A stretch of DNA of 64,000 nt, taken from assembly GCA_958510875.1 (NCBI GenBank), contig OY294068.1, forward strand, positions 162,538,388 to 162,602,387, written 5' to 3'. Origin of the DNA: Endomychus coccineus. Taxonomy: Eukaryota > Arthropoda > Insecta > Coleoptera > Endomychidae. The position numbers and the translations under genes were made by a program. Numbering within the stretch: position 1 is the first letter of the stretch; each line of letters starts with the position of its first letter. Below the pieces are notes generated by a model that was not told where the DNA came from, did no database searches, and saw nothing but the letters and a program-made list of their open reading frames with translations. This document shows positions 51,142 to 62,580 of this stretch, in pieces.

Positions 51142-52524
51142 CTATACGTTCAGTTTATTATCTATTATATGGTGTATTTTTCTTCTGTCTTCTATCAAAA
51201 TAAATTGCTTACGCTTTGATTTGAATAAATTATAATTAACTATACTTTTCAAGTGCTGGGGAAGGTAATTGAATACTCTAGGGGCAAGAAAGGTGGAACA
51301 TTTTTGACCAACAGTTTTCTTTGAAGTTGATAGAACAACTTTTTCTTTGGTTTTATTTCTAGTCTCATGAAAATGGGAAACAAGCAAGAACTTATTCTTG
51401 TTTTTTTGACAATACAATACTATTTTATAAAAATATATCTGACGGGGGTCAAGTATTCTGCTTTCTTCATAGAGAGCATCACTCGAAAAGTTACGGTCCT
51501 TTTTCAAAATAATTTTCATAAAAATTTTTTGCAGTATATTGATCCTTTCCAGATTTGATGAAGCGAGTCCTCCCCATCCTAATATACCATAACTTATCCT
51601 AGAGTCAACAAGGGCAAAATAGACCATTTTCAATTGCGGCACTTTCATTACTTTAGTAAGACATTTGAATTTATATATCATCGTCCGAAGCGTATTACTG
51701 ATTTGTTCAATGTGAATATTCCATCTCAAGTGGCGATCTATTGTGACATCTAAATATTTCATTTTATCTGTCAATTTAATTTCAATAATTTGGTTGTCGT
51801 ATGGAATATCTAGTGTATCGAAGTCAGGTAATCCATTCACGTAGCTTGAAAGTGGAAGTGCCATGGTTCTTTTGAAATTGATGGCTAACAATTTGTGATT
51901 GAACCAGTCTATAAATTTAGTGAAATCATTCTCAGCTTTCCGTTTCAGATTATTCCATGTGTCGGCGGTATAAAGCACTGCAATGTCATCAGCAAAACTG
52001 CAGATTTTTCCGCTGGTATTAATATTGAGTAAGCTATTTATGTAGATTATAAATAATAGTGGACCTAAAACGGTACCTTGTGGTACTCCACGTTCCACTT
52101 CCTTTGCATTACTGATATTGTCATTGATTTTGACAATTTGTTGGCGGTTCGAGATATAACTTTCAAAAAGTTCGTGAACCAGCCCTCTACAACCCATATT
52201 TTGCAAGGCCCCCAATAATTGTGAATGGTCTACGGTGTTAAATGCCTTAGCAAGGTCAAGAAAAATACATAATGCAGGTTTGGTGTTATCGAGGGCTTTA
52301 TACATTCTAGACGTCAATGCTAAAATTGCATCCTCCGTTGATCGGTTCTTTTGAAATCCAAATTGATTTTCGTTCAACAATCCGAATTTCATTATAAATG
52401 CCTCCAGGCGTGATTTTATGGCTTTTTCGAAAACTTTTGCAAAGCTATTAATCAAGCCTAGTGGCAGGTAGTTTGATATAATTTGTTTATTACCCGATTT
52501 ATGGAGTGGCTTAATGACAGACAT
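51142..52524 (-). CDS. LINE reverse transcriptase (Jockey/CR1-like), uninterrupted fragment
   Basis: 460 residues with no stop. Motifs: MSVIKPLHKSGNKQIISNYL (1-20), NQFGFQKNRSTEDAI (53-67), CIFLDLAKAFNTVDH (86-100, catalytic D90), GVPQGTVLGPLLFIIYINSL (146-165), SFADDIAVLY (176-185, catalytic FADD), KMKYLDVTIDRHLRWNIHI and the thumb region with SRISYGILGWGG. The usual NYRPISL is NYLPLGL. A second conserved C-terminal block (SRILDPRQIYFYK, FNYLPQHLK) reaches the normal end. Good reading-frame preservation suggests a fairly young insertion. Confidence 0.9.
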   Translation of the reverse strand: MSVIKPLHKSGNKQIISNYLPLGLINSFAKVFEKAIKSRLEAFIMKFGLLNENQFGFQKNRSTEDAILALTSRMYKALDNTKPALCIFLDLAKAFNTVDHSQLLGALQNMGCRGLVHELFESYISNRQQIVKINDNISNAKEVERGVPQGTVLGPLLFIIYINSLLNINTSGKICSFADDIAVLYTADTWNNLKRKAENDFTKFIDWFNHKLLAINFKRTMALPLSSYVNGLPDFDTLDIPYDNQIIEIKLTDKMKYLDVTIDRHLRWNIHIEQISNTLRTMIYKFKCLTKVMKVPQLKMVYFALVDSRISYGILGWGGLASSNLERINILQKIFMKIILKKDRNFSSDALYEESRILDPRQIYFYKIVLYCQKNKNKFLLVSHFHETRNKTKEKVVLSTSKKTVGQKCSTFLAPRVFNYLPQHLKSIVNYNLFKSKRKQFILIEDRRKIHHIIDNKLNV

Positions 52525-52558
52525 TTTATGTTCGGGAGGACAAATACCTTTTTCAAAA

Positions 52559-53194
52559 TACTATAAGTCACCGAATATTCAATACATGCTATTCCCCAAG
52601 TATTACTCCTACCGTTTATTTATACATTAGGAGTAATTAACTGATAATAACCATCCAAACAGGATATGTTATTAGTCGATTGTTAAATATTCATATATAA
52701 GAATATTAAAATAATTTAAATGATGCTAAAAAAATATCTCCATTATGTTGGAGAAATTGGTCAATATACAGTGATATACTTCAGATTATGATGGAATACA
52801 GTGTAAGTAGGCAATCGTCAATTAATTTCTAAGAATTTCTTATTGAATATCAAGTCCCTAAGAGTACTAGTTTTCGTTACAATTGACAACTTTGGTTATT
52901 ATTAAGCATATGATCACATGAAGCTTGACAATCGTTGATCAGGATTCGAAATATATAAGTATTAGAACATTTCAGTTCAATTGTTGTCCAATAGGCTGTG
53001 AAGAAGCGGTGAAAGATATGATTTCACGTGATTTCTTTGTGAATTCGTTAAGCTGAATGATATTTTGAGGATTGCACTATACTTCGCATGCAGTTAAATT
53101 TCTATGGATTTATTTTTTTTATAGTTAAAAAGCCTATTTCTCATGAACATTTCTGGTTAAACTTTAGAAAACTGCACAATTGAAACTACCTATT
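52559..53194. other. Unassigned AT-rich DNA
   Basis: No ORF or repeat end recognised. Confidence 0.4.
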
Positions 53195-55204
53195 TAGTCG
53201 CGGAAACGAAGCACTAAAAACAGCCAAAGTTCAAAATAAACAGTAAGACGGATTTGAATGCGGTTTTGTGCATTCGATTCGATAGAGCTTCAGGAAACTT
53301 TGTGACCTAAATTGATTCATAAGAAATTAAAAATATGCAATTTGCATAAATAATTGCATTTTATGATTGCGTTTCGAATTGACCGTAAACACTAAATTCA
53401 CAATTCGGTTAATAGTGATGGAAATGATTCCAAACTCGTTACTCGGGGGTTTTTGGGTTCGCTGAACACGGATATCGCGACAGAATTGGTATCCGAGGTA
53501 CCTGGTGCCCAGGGTGTTCAGCGACCTCAAAAACCTCCGAGTAACGAGTTTGGACTGATTATATAACGAATTTCCCGAAAACTCCAGGAGACGACGGCGA
53601 TACCGTTCGCATTTAGACATTCCACTATAGCATTCGGCACCCGTCTTCAATTTGATTGGTTAATTTAAATATGCTGTCGAATTCCATAGCGGATTGTTTC
53701 GACGGTGCTCAAATCGAGAGTAAGTTGTTATTTAGTTTCAAACTATGAACGGTGCCGAATTCTGAAGTGCAATGTTTAAGCGGTGCTGAAATACAGAGTT
53801 GAATGTTACACAATTTAAGCATGTACTATGCCGAATACTTTACTGGGTAATGAATATTTTTACTTTTTTCTCAAAACTTATTTTTTTGTTTTTAAAATTG
53901 CATAAATATCAAGTTAATTTAAAATTAACGTATACTTTTCCATACAATTGTATGTAGGTATGTAGGTATACATAGCTTTTATTTTTCATACTATAAAAAC
54001 ATGAATGTTAACATTGAATGTGGCAGAAGTTATAGGCGATACAACAAAAACATTTTTTAATGGTTCATGCCATGACTTTTTGCATTCGGACGATTTTTGG
54101 ATACATTTTCCGCTAAGTTGCGCTGCCTTTTCTTGTATGAAATTTCACCTTTGGCAGGTCAGCCACAAGGAAGTCTCTTACACCCTCTTGTCATCCCCAT
54201 TTTTCTTCTACTCAATGATGTTGGTTGAACTTTAATGTTCACATTTGTTTTGCCTTAATGTTAAGGAACTTCCAGCAGTGCATAAGAATGTTTCCCAAGA
54301 AGTTTTGGGTTCTATAGATTTTAATCTCTGTAAAACTTTTTTTTCAGTGAACTGTGAAGTACCGAAATTAATATGGTGTTGTTGCATATATAAAAAAATT
54401 CGTTGTAAACCTTCATTAGACTGGTTATCCGTGTGAACATATCCTTTCGAAATTTCTAGAGGATCATCACCTAAATTCAAAGCATTTGACGTTCAATGGT
54501 CAAAGTAGATTCTTCTACGGTTTCTTGGTACTTTCAGGTTTCACCAATGGCATGTAAAAAGACATCGCTTAAACACTTCAGAATTCGGCACCGTAAGCAG
54601 CTAGAAACTGAATAACAATCCACTCTCGATTTAGGCACCGTCGTTACAATCAGCTATGGAATTCGGCAGCATATTTAAATGAACCAATGAGGTTGAAGAC
54701 GGGTGCCGAATACTATAGTGGAATGTCTAAATGCATACCGTTCACCCTGGGCACCAGGTAGGTCGGAGACGAATTCTGTCGCGATATTCGTGTTCAGCGA
54801 CCCCAAAAACCCCCCGAGTAACGAATTTGGACTGATTATATAACGAATTTCACGAAAACTCCAGGAGACGACGGGGATACCGTTCACCCTGGGCCCTGAG
54901 GTATCTCGGAGACCAATTCTGTCGCGATATTCGTGTTCAGCGACCCCAAAAACCCTCGAGTAACGAGTTTGGAATCATTTTCATCACTATTAACTGAATT
55001 GTGAATTTAGTATTTACGGTCAATTTAAAATGCAATTATAAAATGCATATTATCTATGCAAATTGCATATTTTTAATTTCTTTTAAATCAATTTAGGTCA
55101 CAAAGTTTCCTGAAGCTCTAACGAATCGAATGTAAAAAACCGCATTCAAATCCGTCTTACTGTTCAAATTTTTCGAACTTCAGTGCTTCGTTTCCGCGAC
55201 TAAT
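53195..55204. repeat. 2-kb foldback element carrying a captured coding segment
   Basis: TTAGTCGCGGAAACGAAGCAC (left) mirrors GTGCTTCGTTTCCGCGACTAA (right). Arms 53195-53790 and 54575-55204 share ATTTGAATGCGGTTTT, TATGCAATTTGCAT, GTTACTCGGGGGTTTTTGGG, GACAGAATTGGT, CGGCACCCGTCTTCAA and AATTCGGCACCGT blocks. The right arm has a partial tandem duplication (two copies of the CAGGAGACGACGG and GACCCCAAAAACC set). The loop 53790-54575 holds coding-like sequence. Confidence 0.85.
54005..54480 (-). pseudogene. Coding-like segment inside the foldback
   Basis: Minus frame 1 (54480-54232): MNLGDDPLEISKGYVHTDNQ, SNEGLQRIFLYMQQHH, SIEPKTSWETFLCTAGSSL. After a shift near 54235 another frame reads VQPTSLSRRKMGMTRGCKRL, PAKGEISYKKRQRNLAENV and SKNRPNAKSHGMNH. 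The second part is a basic tail reminiscent of 'xVQPTSxxRRKxxxxRGxKRxPxGRP' C-termini seen in mobile-element-like proteins with SWIM or MULE domains, though I cannot name the family with certainty. The position within a foldback suggests capture. Confidence 0.4.
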
Positions 55205-56237
55205 GACTGACACTGGTACCAGAAAAAGGCACCAAGTCCTAGTTACCATCATCTATGACGGTCACTGGGACAAATGCATTACAATTCAAAATTTTCCCGT
55301 CATAACTAACCAATACAAAACCCCGTTCCTTGAAATTTATGTTTACAATGATAGGTATTCGTCACAGTGTTTTGTGAATAGTGTGGGGAACTGGAAACTT
55401 ACAAGTGGTATGCCGATAACAGGGACCACTGAATTTTATCAAACTAAACGATAAAAATTAAAAAAATAATAATCTACATTGAAGTGAAGATAATCATGAA
55501 TTTATTCATTATACATGGTGACCTAGTCTCGCACCAACGCCTTTTGGGGAAATTTCCGTCATATGGCTTGCTGTTGCTGCCTCAACTTTTTCGCGTACTA
55601 TTTAGTTTTCTCTCAGATATATCATGTGGGAAACGCAACAGTAACACATTTTATGAATTCCGGGCTCATACTAGGAAACGGAAAACTACAATGTTAATAT
55701 TTCTGGAACAGTATACTATAATACCTGCGTCCAGTCCTATTTTGTTTGGCTATGAGTAAAATTATAATTATTATTATATTAAGTTGTTCTGATTGATGAT
55801 GTTGATACTTCTTGTATTGCTCAGTATAAAGGTAGTTGGTTGAAGAAATAATACTTGATGGTTTTAATTTATTTATTCACACCTATAGTTATATAGAAGC
55901 GAACTTTCCTGGATTTGTATTTCTGTAGGTTAACATTTTAATTCACTAATCGATATGGTAAATTATATTGTTCTGCGTTCGGATGCTTTTGCATTTTGGA
56001 ATTCTTCTCTTTTCTCCGGTGTTTTGATCGGACAAATTTCGGAACTAGTAGGTTATTAATGGAGCGTCATATTGGCTATCATTATCTACACACCCAGTGA
56101 CAGGAATTCCCAGCCACAACTGTTCTAATTAGAAATAGTGATAAACAGAATTATGTAAATTTTGCGTTAACAGATCATTGAAACGGTTACTTCGTTTTCT
56201 ACAATTCTTATTAATTTAGATGTTTACAATATTAGTC
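55205..56237. other. Unassigned DNA
   Basis: ORFs of 83-91 codons (55203-55454, 55484-55759) without recognised domains. No repeat ends. Confidence 0.35.
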
Positions 56238-57420
56238 TAGGAGCCATAGCGATATTGATAGTCTGAACATTAAACCGATGGCACTATGGTTTATCGTTAG
56301 AGGACGGTTCAATGACTAATTCATCTCGCAGACCGAGATACAGCATCCGCAATTTTTTTAAATTTTAGACTGGAGGTTAACCCTTTCTCAGTTGCGGTTA
56401 CTTGAAAAGCATGCCATTCTTATACACTCCCACCATGTGCCATCATTTTTTATCGTGCCCGTTTATCAGGCCGACCAATTGAAAACAAACCGAAAATGAA
56501 CTGCAAGTTAACCCTCCCAAACCTGGTGGAAAATGTTCATTGGTGTTGGCAATTGTTAACATACCCTATGCCATCAAAAGTTATCGGTTCATTTCCGAGT
56601 AATTGGCCATTATTTGAACCAAAAATGTTTCTTTTTCCATTCTGTGGCTAAAACTTGCGGGTTACAAGATAACATGTTAAATAACTTTATTGAAGGTCAA
56701 ATAAAGATTTAAAATTATTGCCATCACCTATTTCAACCCCCCAAAACCTCCTAAAACCACCCCCCAAAACAAAAACAAAAAAACTGCCGTTTTGATTTTA
56801 AACCCAGCCAGAATCGCAAAAATTGACTAATTTATCATAAAATTGTTCATATTATCCATGTTATTCATATTTTTTTGGGGGTGGTTTTAGGGGATTTTGG
56901 TGCGATGAAATAGGCAAGGAGTGATGGCAATAATATTAAATCTTTATTTGACCTCCAATAAAGTTATTTAACACGGTGCCATCTTGTTACCTTGTAATCC
57001 ACAAAATGAGAAAAAAAAACATTTTTGCTCCAAATAATGGCCAATTACTCGGAAATGGACCGATGACTTTTGATGGCATAGGGTATCTTAACAATTGCCT
57101 ACACCAATGAACATTTTCACAGGTCTGGGAGGGTTAACTTGCAGTCCATTTTCGATCCAATGTTAACTGGTGGGCCTGATAACGGACACTATAAAAAATT
57201 ATGGCACATGGTGGAAGTGTATGAGAATGGCATGCTTTTCAAGTAACCGCAACTTGGAAAGAGTTAACCTCCAGTCAAATCAAAACAAAAATGCGGATGC
57301 TGTATCTCGAGAACTAGCAGCCGGCAAAAATTCGGTCTGTGAGATGAATTGGTCATTGAACGATAAACCGTAGTGCCATCGGGTTAATGTTCAGACTATC
57401 AATATCGCTCTGGCTCCTAT
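56238..57420. repeat. Foldback element, arms about 560 bp
   Basis: AGGAGCCATAGCGATATTGA (left) and TCAATATCGCTCTGGCTCCT (right) define the tips. Arms share GGCACTATGGTTTATCGTT, GAGATACAGCATCCGCA, AAAAGCATGCCATTCT, GTTAACCCTCCCA, CCATCAAAAGTTATCGGTTC and AAATAACTTTATTGAAGGTC, inverted. The loop (about 56760-56880) is C- and A-rich on this strand. No protein. Confidence 0.87.
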
Positions 57421-57835
57421 TACATACTTGTATGTGAAATTACAGTGAATATTTGAATTGATGAATTTGTAAAACTGTACAATTAGTTATGTATATTAAA
57501 AGTATACAAAGCAATAGAACAGATAACAACTCTGTGAGTACAAATAATCATAGATTGAATTGGAAATATAGAAAACAGTCGGTGAACACCACATACCTAC
57601 CACCCTATCAGACAGTTTGTTCATTGTTAGTTCCACGAATTGACGTTAGTGTGGAACGTTCACAATTAGCATAAAAATAAACTGTGATCGACCGATCACT
57701 GACTTCGCTCAGTTCTGTGAGCAAAATAGATTTCGGACCTTTTTGCGGGTCAAATGTAAGATTGTAAGAACAGACAATGTATTGGCAATGATTTAGAAAC
57801 TGTTAATGACAGACGTGATATACTCTATACTACAT
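57421..57835. other. Short dispersed repeat and unassigned DNA
   Basis: 57735-57812 is an inverted copy of the block at 25985-26060 and 33015-33070 (AAGAACAGA, GATTTAGAAACTGT). CTGTGATCGACCGATCACTGA at 57681-57701 is a palindrome also seen in variant form near 6727 and 33103. Confidence 0.45.
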
Positions 57836-59120
57836 TGGAATTTCATTCCAATAGTAACATTGTACAACATGGGAAATCTCTAGCTGTATCATTGGATATC
57901 TCCAAAGCACTTGCCCGAGTCTGACACCGAAGCCTTCTTGGAAAACTTCGTCGCTTACTTCGAGTTTTCTCTCAGCCAGATCACTCCATGTGGTGGTTGA
58001 CGGAATATCCTCCGATACAATGGCTATCAACGCTGGTGTTCCACAGGGGTCTGTCTTGGCACCAACTTTGTTTCTGCTCCATATAAACGGTCTGCTGGAA
58101 GTGACCACCTGTCTCATCCACAGTTTTCCAGATGATGGTACACTTCATACTACTTCTTCATCTAGAACCCCTATACCATCCTAAGAAACCAGAGGAGCGA
58201 GATAGAGACAGGTTGACGCAATTAATGGAGAACTGGCAAAGATTTTGAAATAGGAATCTGATAATCTAGTAGAGCTGCTTAATGCAACCAAAACTCAAGC
58301 TTGCGTCTTATCCAGGAAGGCGGATCACACAATCCCTAATATGATGTTGTCAGCTACAACTATTCCTATAAAGTCCTCAATATCGGTATCACCACCATCA
58401 ACCTCTCATGGAACAAGCATGTGATGTTTTTTGTCATGTACAAATATTCCAATGAAGTCTTCCATAACAATGCTCGGGATCATCACCAACAGCACCCTCT
58501 CATGGGACGATCATGTGAGGTCTATTGCGAAAACCGCTTCACAAAAACTTGGTTTTCTATTCCGTGCCAACGGTTACTTTACATCCCAGCAGCTCCTCAT
58601 AATCTTCAAAGCACAGATTCGACCTGTCCTGAATTACTGTTCACATGTTTGGAGTTCGACTTCCAAACATACGCTGAAGCTCTTGGATTCTTCTTCTTGG
58701 AACATCGTAGACAGGTGGAAGATCTCTGCTGTTTCTACAGATATTTACATGGTTCATCAGAAATCTTGTCTGTTTGTCCACCACCAGAGATTCCAGATAG
58801 GCGGACTAGACGAGCTCAAATTAGTCATTCCTTCCTGTCAAGCTCGGGACCTGCCGAACTTTCTCCTACCAGACATTTTTTTATTGAACAGGGAAGTTGT
58901 GGAACTCTTTACCTAGTGAGGTCTTTCCGTATACATATAACCTCCAAACCTTTGAGAAAAAAAAACGACTGCCTATCTCCTCTGCCTATATTCCACTGCT
59001 GGCTCACACGATGTTCTTCGAACGTGTGGCACTCGGGGACTGCCACGGTAAAGCTATTGCATAGTATTTTTTATCAACTTATGCAATTATAATTATTTAT
59101 TTATTTTTTATTTATGCAGT
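57836..59120 (+). pseudogene. Jockey-like LINE RT remnant
   Basis: Plus strand, several frames: SLDISKALARV (motif A, D kept), RSLLGKLRRLLRVFS, INAGVPQGSVLAPTLFLLHING (58020-58090), SFPDDGTLHTT (YADD changed to FPDD), MLGIITNSTLSWDDHVRSI, ASQKLGFLFRANGYFTSQQL, IIFKAQIRPVLNYCSHVWSS, HTLKLLDSS, CFYRYLHGS and VCPPPEIPDRRTRRAQ. It ends in a TTTATTTATTTTTTATTTA tail near 59090-59115. The damaged YADD and frameshifts make it dead. An internal duplication of about 75 bp around IPMKSSI..LSWDDHV (58361-58430 and 58443-58518) is present. Confidence 0.82.
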
Positions 59121-59256
59121 ATTTTTCTTTGATATTAATTCAAGTTACACTTTTTGAGCGTGGTGACCGATAAGAAAACAATTTTTTTTCTTTTATTGAA
59201 TAAATGAGAAGTTAATATCGTTTAAAATATTTTCATTATCTTACAATACATGTAGG

Positions 59257-59861
59257 TTATTCAGGAATTTTTATCATTGAAACTATAGGTTTATGGTAAC
59301 TGAAATAAGAAACATAAGTTTGAGACTTGATATCCTCTAAATATCTGGAAAATACCGCGTCAATGGTGGTCCCATATTTTGTTGTGGATTCTTGTAGATC
59401 ATTATTCATTTTCACATTCAATTTTTCCGAAAGAAAAGTTGTCAACCGCTCTGATTTTTATCAGCGAAGTTGATGTTGAAATCGCCAGCCAAGATAAGTG
59501 GAAATTTATTACCATTTGTACCAAGTATTTTCGACCCTTCTTCAGTGTACTCCAGTAAAGTGCGATGAATAAAATGCTCTACCTCGTTCAATTTTGAATT
59601 CGGAGAAATGTAAATTGCTACCATGACTATGTGTAGGCCATTTCTAAGTTTGCATAAGCACGCACAAATATCTCCAACAAATGAGCGCCTAACATTAACA
59701 TCACTAACGTGTGCAATATTTATTTCAATATTCAGAGTCATGATATTAGTAACATTATTATTATTATGGTAAATAGCTACCCCACCTTTTGGAACAGTAT
59801 CTACAACAGTATATATACCTACATGTATACTTACGGGGCGCACATGCGGTGAGTGTGGCAT
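59257..59861 (-). pseudogene. Endonuclease/exonuclease/phosphatase domain fragment (Helentron- or LINE-type)
   Basis: Minus strand: VPKGGVAIYHNNNN, DICACLCKLRNGLHIVMVAI, YISPNSKLNEVEHFI, FPLILAGDFNINFADK (the GDFN catalytic block), then a frameshift at about 59445 and LTTFLSEKLNVKMNND, STTKYGTTIDAVFSRYLED, YVSYFSYHKPIVSM. The TTIDAVFSR..YVSYFSYHKP ending is what I recall from the endonuclease domain at the C-terminus of insect Helentron (PIF1 helicase) proteins; a LINE origin is the alternative. One frameshift; the helicase part is absent. Confidence 0.65.
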
Positions 59862-59929
59862 TATAAAGATATGATAGATACCTATACACCTATATACTTT
59901 CTCACAAACAGCTGCTTACGTAATCGTCC

Positions 59930-60110
59930 GATTTCGGAGCAGCTCGTCTCGATCCGTGCGAGCTTCGTACAGTCGTACCATATACATACACGTTAAGCGA
60001 ACGCTCGGCCGAGCTACATGGTAGGCGGAGTGGGGGGTGTTAGATTTTATTTTCGTTACGAAATTTCTTGATTCGGTCGCCGCGCTCAAAGCCCGCGATA
60101 AAAGCTATGC
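59930..60110. other. CpG-rich patch
   Basis: Unlike the AT-rich surroundings it is rich in CG dinucleotides (CGATCCGTGCGAGCTTCG, GAACGCTCGGCCGAGC, TCGGTCGCCGCGCTC). It lies just upstream of the minus-strand endonuclease fragment. It could be an element end or a regulatory region; nothing further is visible. Confidence 0.4.
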
Positions 60111-61258
60111 AATAGCTTAATAATAATATATTTTACCACTATGTTTGTCCTATAATGAAACCCGCTGTTACATGAACTTTCAAAATCTGCCACAGTCACT
60201 GAATCTCAAAATGAGAATTTCGGAGCTTGTACAGTGTCATGTCGAAAATAGTCTAGATTGGTTCAGAAATGCTTAAGATGGATATATCCGGGAAAATCCG
60301 TAACATTTTTTTACCCGATCACAATATTTCCGTCACCCTATATACTACGTATAGTGAGGGAAATAACTAGCGCAACGATCACAGGGAAGTGTTCTTTGAA
60401 AAGAGTGAACGTATGTTTGTTCTACTTCAACTATTTTAAAGGCACGGTCGTTTTTTCTCTTGAGAGCATATATAAATTGCTGCGTGAGTGATCATTTTAA
60501 TGCACGAAATGAAGCAATTGTAACAGAATTGATCAGAGCAGAGTGTATAATTTCATCCAACATTAATATTAAGCATACCTAATCACATTCTAAATGATAC
60601 ACATGACGGAATATGCGATAATAATTCACAAATTTGCTTTTATTCCACGAAACGCGAAATGCATTCGTTGCAATCGGCTTGTAATGTCATGTTTATGATC
60701 AAATCTAGTTTTCAATCTAGTATGATTTACATCAGATCGTGGCGATTGCGTCAGTCTCGCCGGGGTGTCGGAGGTGTAAGAAATTGATTACAATACCTTG
60801 GCTTGGCACCTCGACAGTGAAGGCATGTCTAAACATTTTCAGTAAATTTTTTCCAAATTCCGTATTCAAGTTAACAGTTCCTTTCGTTACAAATAATAGC
60901 GGCGATGTAACAAATACATGTGTATTTGCATAGTAGATTGGAATGCTTGAAGGTTCATGGAGTATCAGTCATTAGAGGTTTGCCGTTAATGTCTGTTCGT
61001 TGTACATTATCTTTAGATCAAATGCCAAAATATGAATTATAAATATAGGGAGTGGATAATTTATAATTTGTCTTGCAGCATGCACATACAGCTCAATAGT
61101 CAACCCACTTACCATAAGATTGTATTAAACTGCAAATTGACGTTGTTTCTATAACAGTTCTCGCAAAATAATAATTCGGTTTTATTAGTTAATTATTATT
61201 TTATTTGCCTTGAATGCTGGTCTCTCACCACCTCAGCCACTAGGACTTGTTGTGTATT
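60111..61258. other. Unassigned DNA
   Basis: 60255-60300 loosely repeats 7335-7380. A 64-codon ORF (60739-60933) has no known domain. Confidence 0.35.
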
Positions 61259-61960
61259 TCAGCCGGATATTTTACACCCAATCCGTATAACTCTAGTCCC
61301 CTGAACTAGTTTGTACAAGCTCTTCACCGGTTGGCTGTTGTACTCATCGGGGGATACACCAGGCTGCCTGAATATTGCTTGACTTTTGCGACCTACTGCT
61401 TCGCATTCTGACAATATGTTTTTGGCTGGATCAGTTCCTTTGCCGCACTGTCCGCAGGGAAGGTCTCCATTGTACAACCCCATTTTGTGCAGGTGTCTCT
61501 TCATTGGACTGTGACCAGTGAGGAGACCTATTATTGTTCGGAGCTGGTTCCTCATGTTTAGTAGTTTTTCAGTTATGTTATTCGAGGGTTCTATGATAAT
61601 TTTTTCCCTTAGTAGATGTGTGGAGCTTCAGTCCAGCGCACTCTTTGTTATTGTTTGACCCAGTCCCGCATACATCCTTGGACAGCAGTTTTTGTCACTG
61701 AGTCTAGGTTCTGGGCCAATATATGAACCCAGTGTGGCAAGTTCATCTGATTTTTTCTTGCAGCAGTGTCCTGGGGACCACAACAAATTATTCTGCTTTG
61801 ATTTACTGATGAATGCAGCTTTGTAACTATTCCAGTACAATAGTAGAAAACCAATTATGCCCAAAAAACCATAAAATATACTGGAACTCTGAATCTTCTG
61901 TGGATTTCTGGAACTGGTTAGAACGCAGCATAGCATAATATACTGATATTGTTCAATCAC
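61259..61960 (-). pseudogene. R1-type LINE C-terminal remnant
   Basis: Minus strand: LLWSPGHCCKKKSDELATLG (RNase H end, WVPGH-like), YIGPEPRLSDKNC, RMYAGLGQTITKS, then in another frame MRNQLRTIIGLLTGHSPMKR, HLHKMGLYNGDLPCGQCGKG, DPAKNILSECEAVG and PVKSLYKLVQGTRVIR. GLLTGH..HLHKMGL and the CxxC knuckle are hallmarks of the R1/I-like ORF2 end. The usual knuckle histidine (xHIL) is Asn. 5' truncated, with a frame change near 61560-61630. Confidence 0.8.
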
Positions 61961-62325
61961 ATCAGCGAACGAAGTTTATATTCATATATAAAGATTCAGT
62001 ATAAGAAACCGGTATATTCGGATTTAATAAGCGCGATAAAGATTCGACAAAGATGGGGATGGGATGAGCGTGATTTATTAACGCGCCTATCGTCAGTATC
62101 GTATCTTGTGATAACAAGTCGATACATTCGATCGATTCATTTCACTTGGATCGTCTGTGATAAGCATAACCAAATTTCTAAAATCACAAGACTCGTATAT
62201 AAAGCGATTCTTAAAGCTCAAACTGTATGTATGTTCGGCAACAAACGAGGAGAACAAGGGTTGCCCCATTATTATCATAGATCCAAGTAGAAATTCACAT
62301 ATTTATGTTTGATATCAATATTTTG
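61961..62325. other. Unassigned, less AT-rich DNA
   Basis: No domain in the plus ORF 61949-62290. The base mix is richer than neighbours, but no splice sites or repeat ends are evident. Confidence 0.3.
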
Positions 62326-62580
62326 AATAGTAGACTGCCGAGGCTAGCTAATCTTGAAAATTATTGTCTTCCGGATTGATTCTGCGTCACAATAGCACGA
62401 CTTGATACCGACGTTTCGCCAACCATTGTAGGCTTGAGGCTTAAACTGAAACTGATTCTTCTGGTTTCTGTAGCGGTATTTATTGCGGGAAAAAACCTTC
62501 TCTGCCTTTATTCCGATGGCACCTGACCCTGTCGTTGTGTCATCATTTACGAAGTGGAATTTTCGTGGATGGGTTCGTAA
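62326..62580 (-). mobile_element. PLE family B terminal fragment
   Basis: TGAATAGTAGACT, GCTAGCTAATCTTGAAAA, GACGTTTCGCCAACCATT, TTCTGGTTTCTGTAGC and AAGTGGAATTTTCGTGGATGGG match 16711-16990 in order. The segment carrying the CTGAAGA box is deleted, so no ribozyme core remains. Confidence 0.75.

Larger units (their letters stand above)
50680..52558 (-). mobile_element. 5'-truncated non-LTR retrotransposon
   Basis: A minus-strand LINE whose RT begins abruptly near 52558 (FEKGICPPEHKMSVIKPL), runs to the stop at 51142 and is followed by a 3' UTR of about 440 bp and a (TAA)n tail. Abrupt 5' truncation is normal for target-primed reverse transcription. The endonuclease and ORF1 are absent. Confidence 0.85.

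Noticed and set aside
58421..59092. 223-codon plus ORF as a separate gene
   Set aside because: Its parts DLCCFYRYLHGS and CPPPEIPDRRTRRAQ are the frame-shifted C-terminal end of the same Jockey-like LINE.
62390..62430. Hammerhead in the PLE-B fragment at 62.4 kb
   Set aside because: GTTGGCGAAACGTCGG is present on the minus strand but the CTGAAGA box and half of stem II are deleted.
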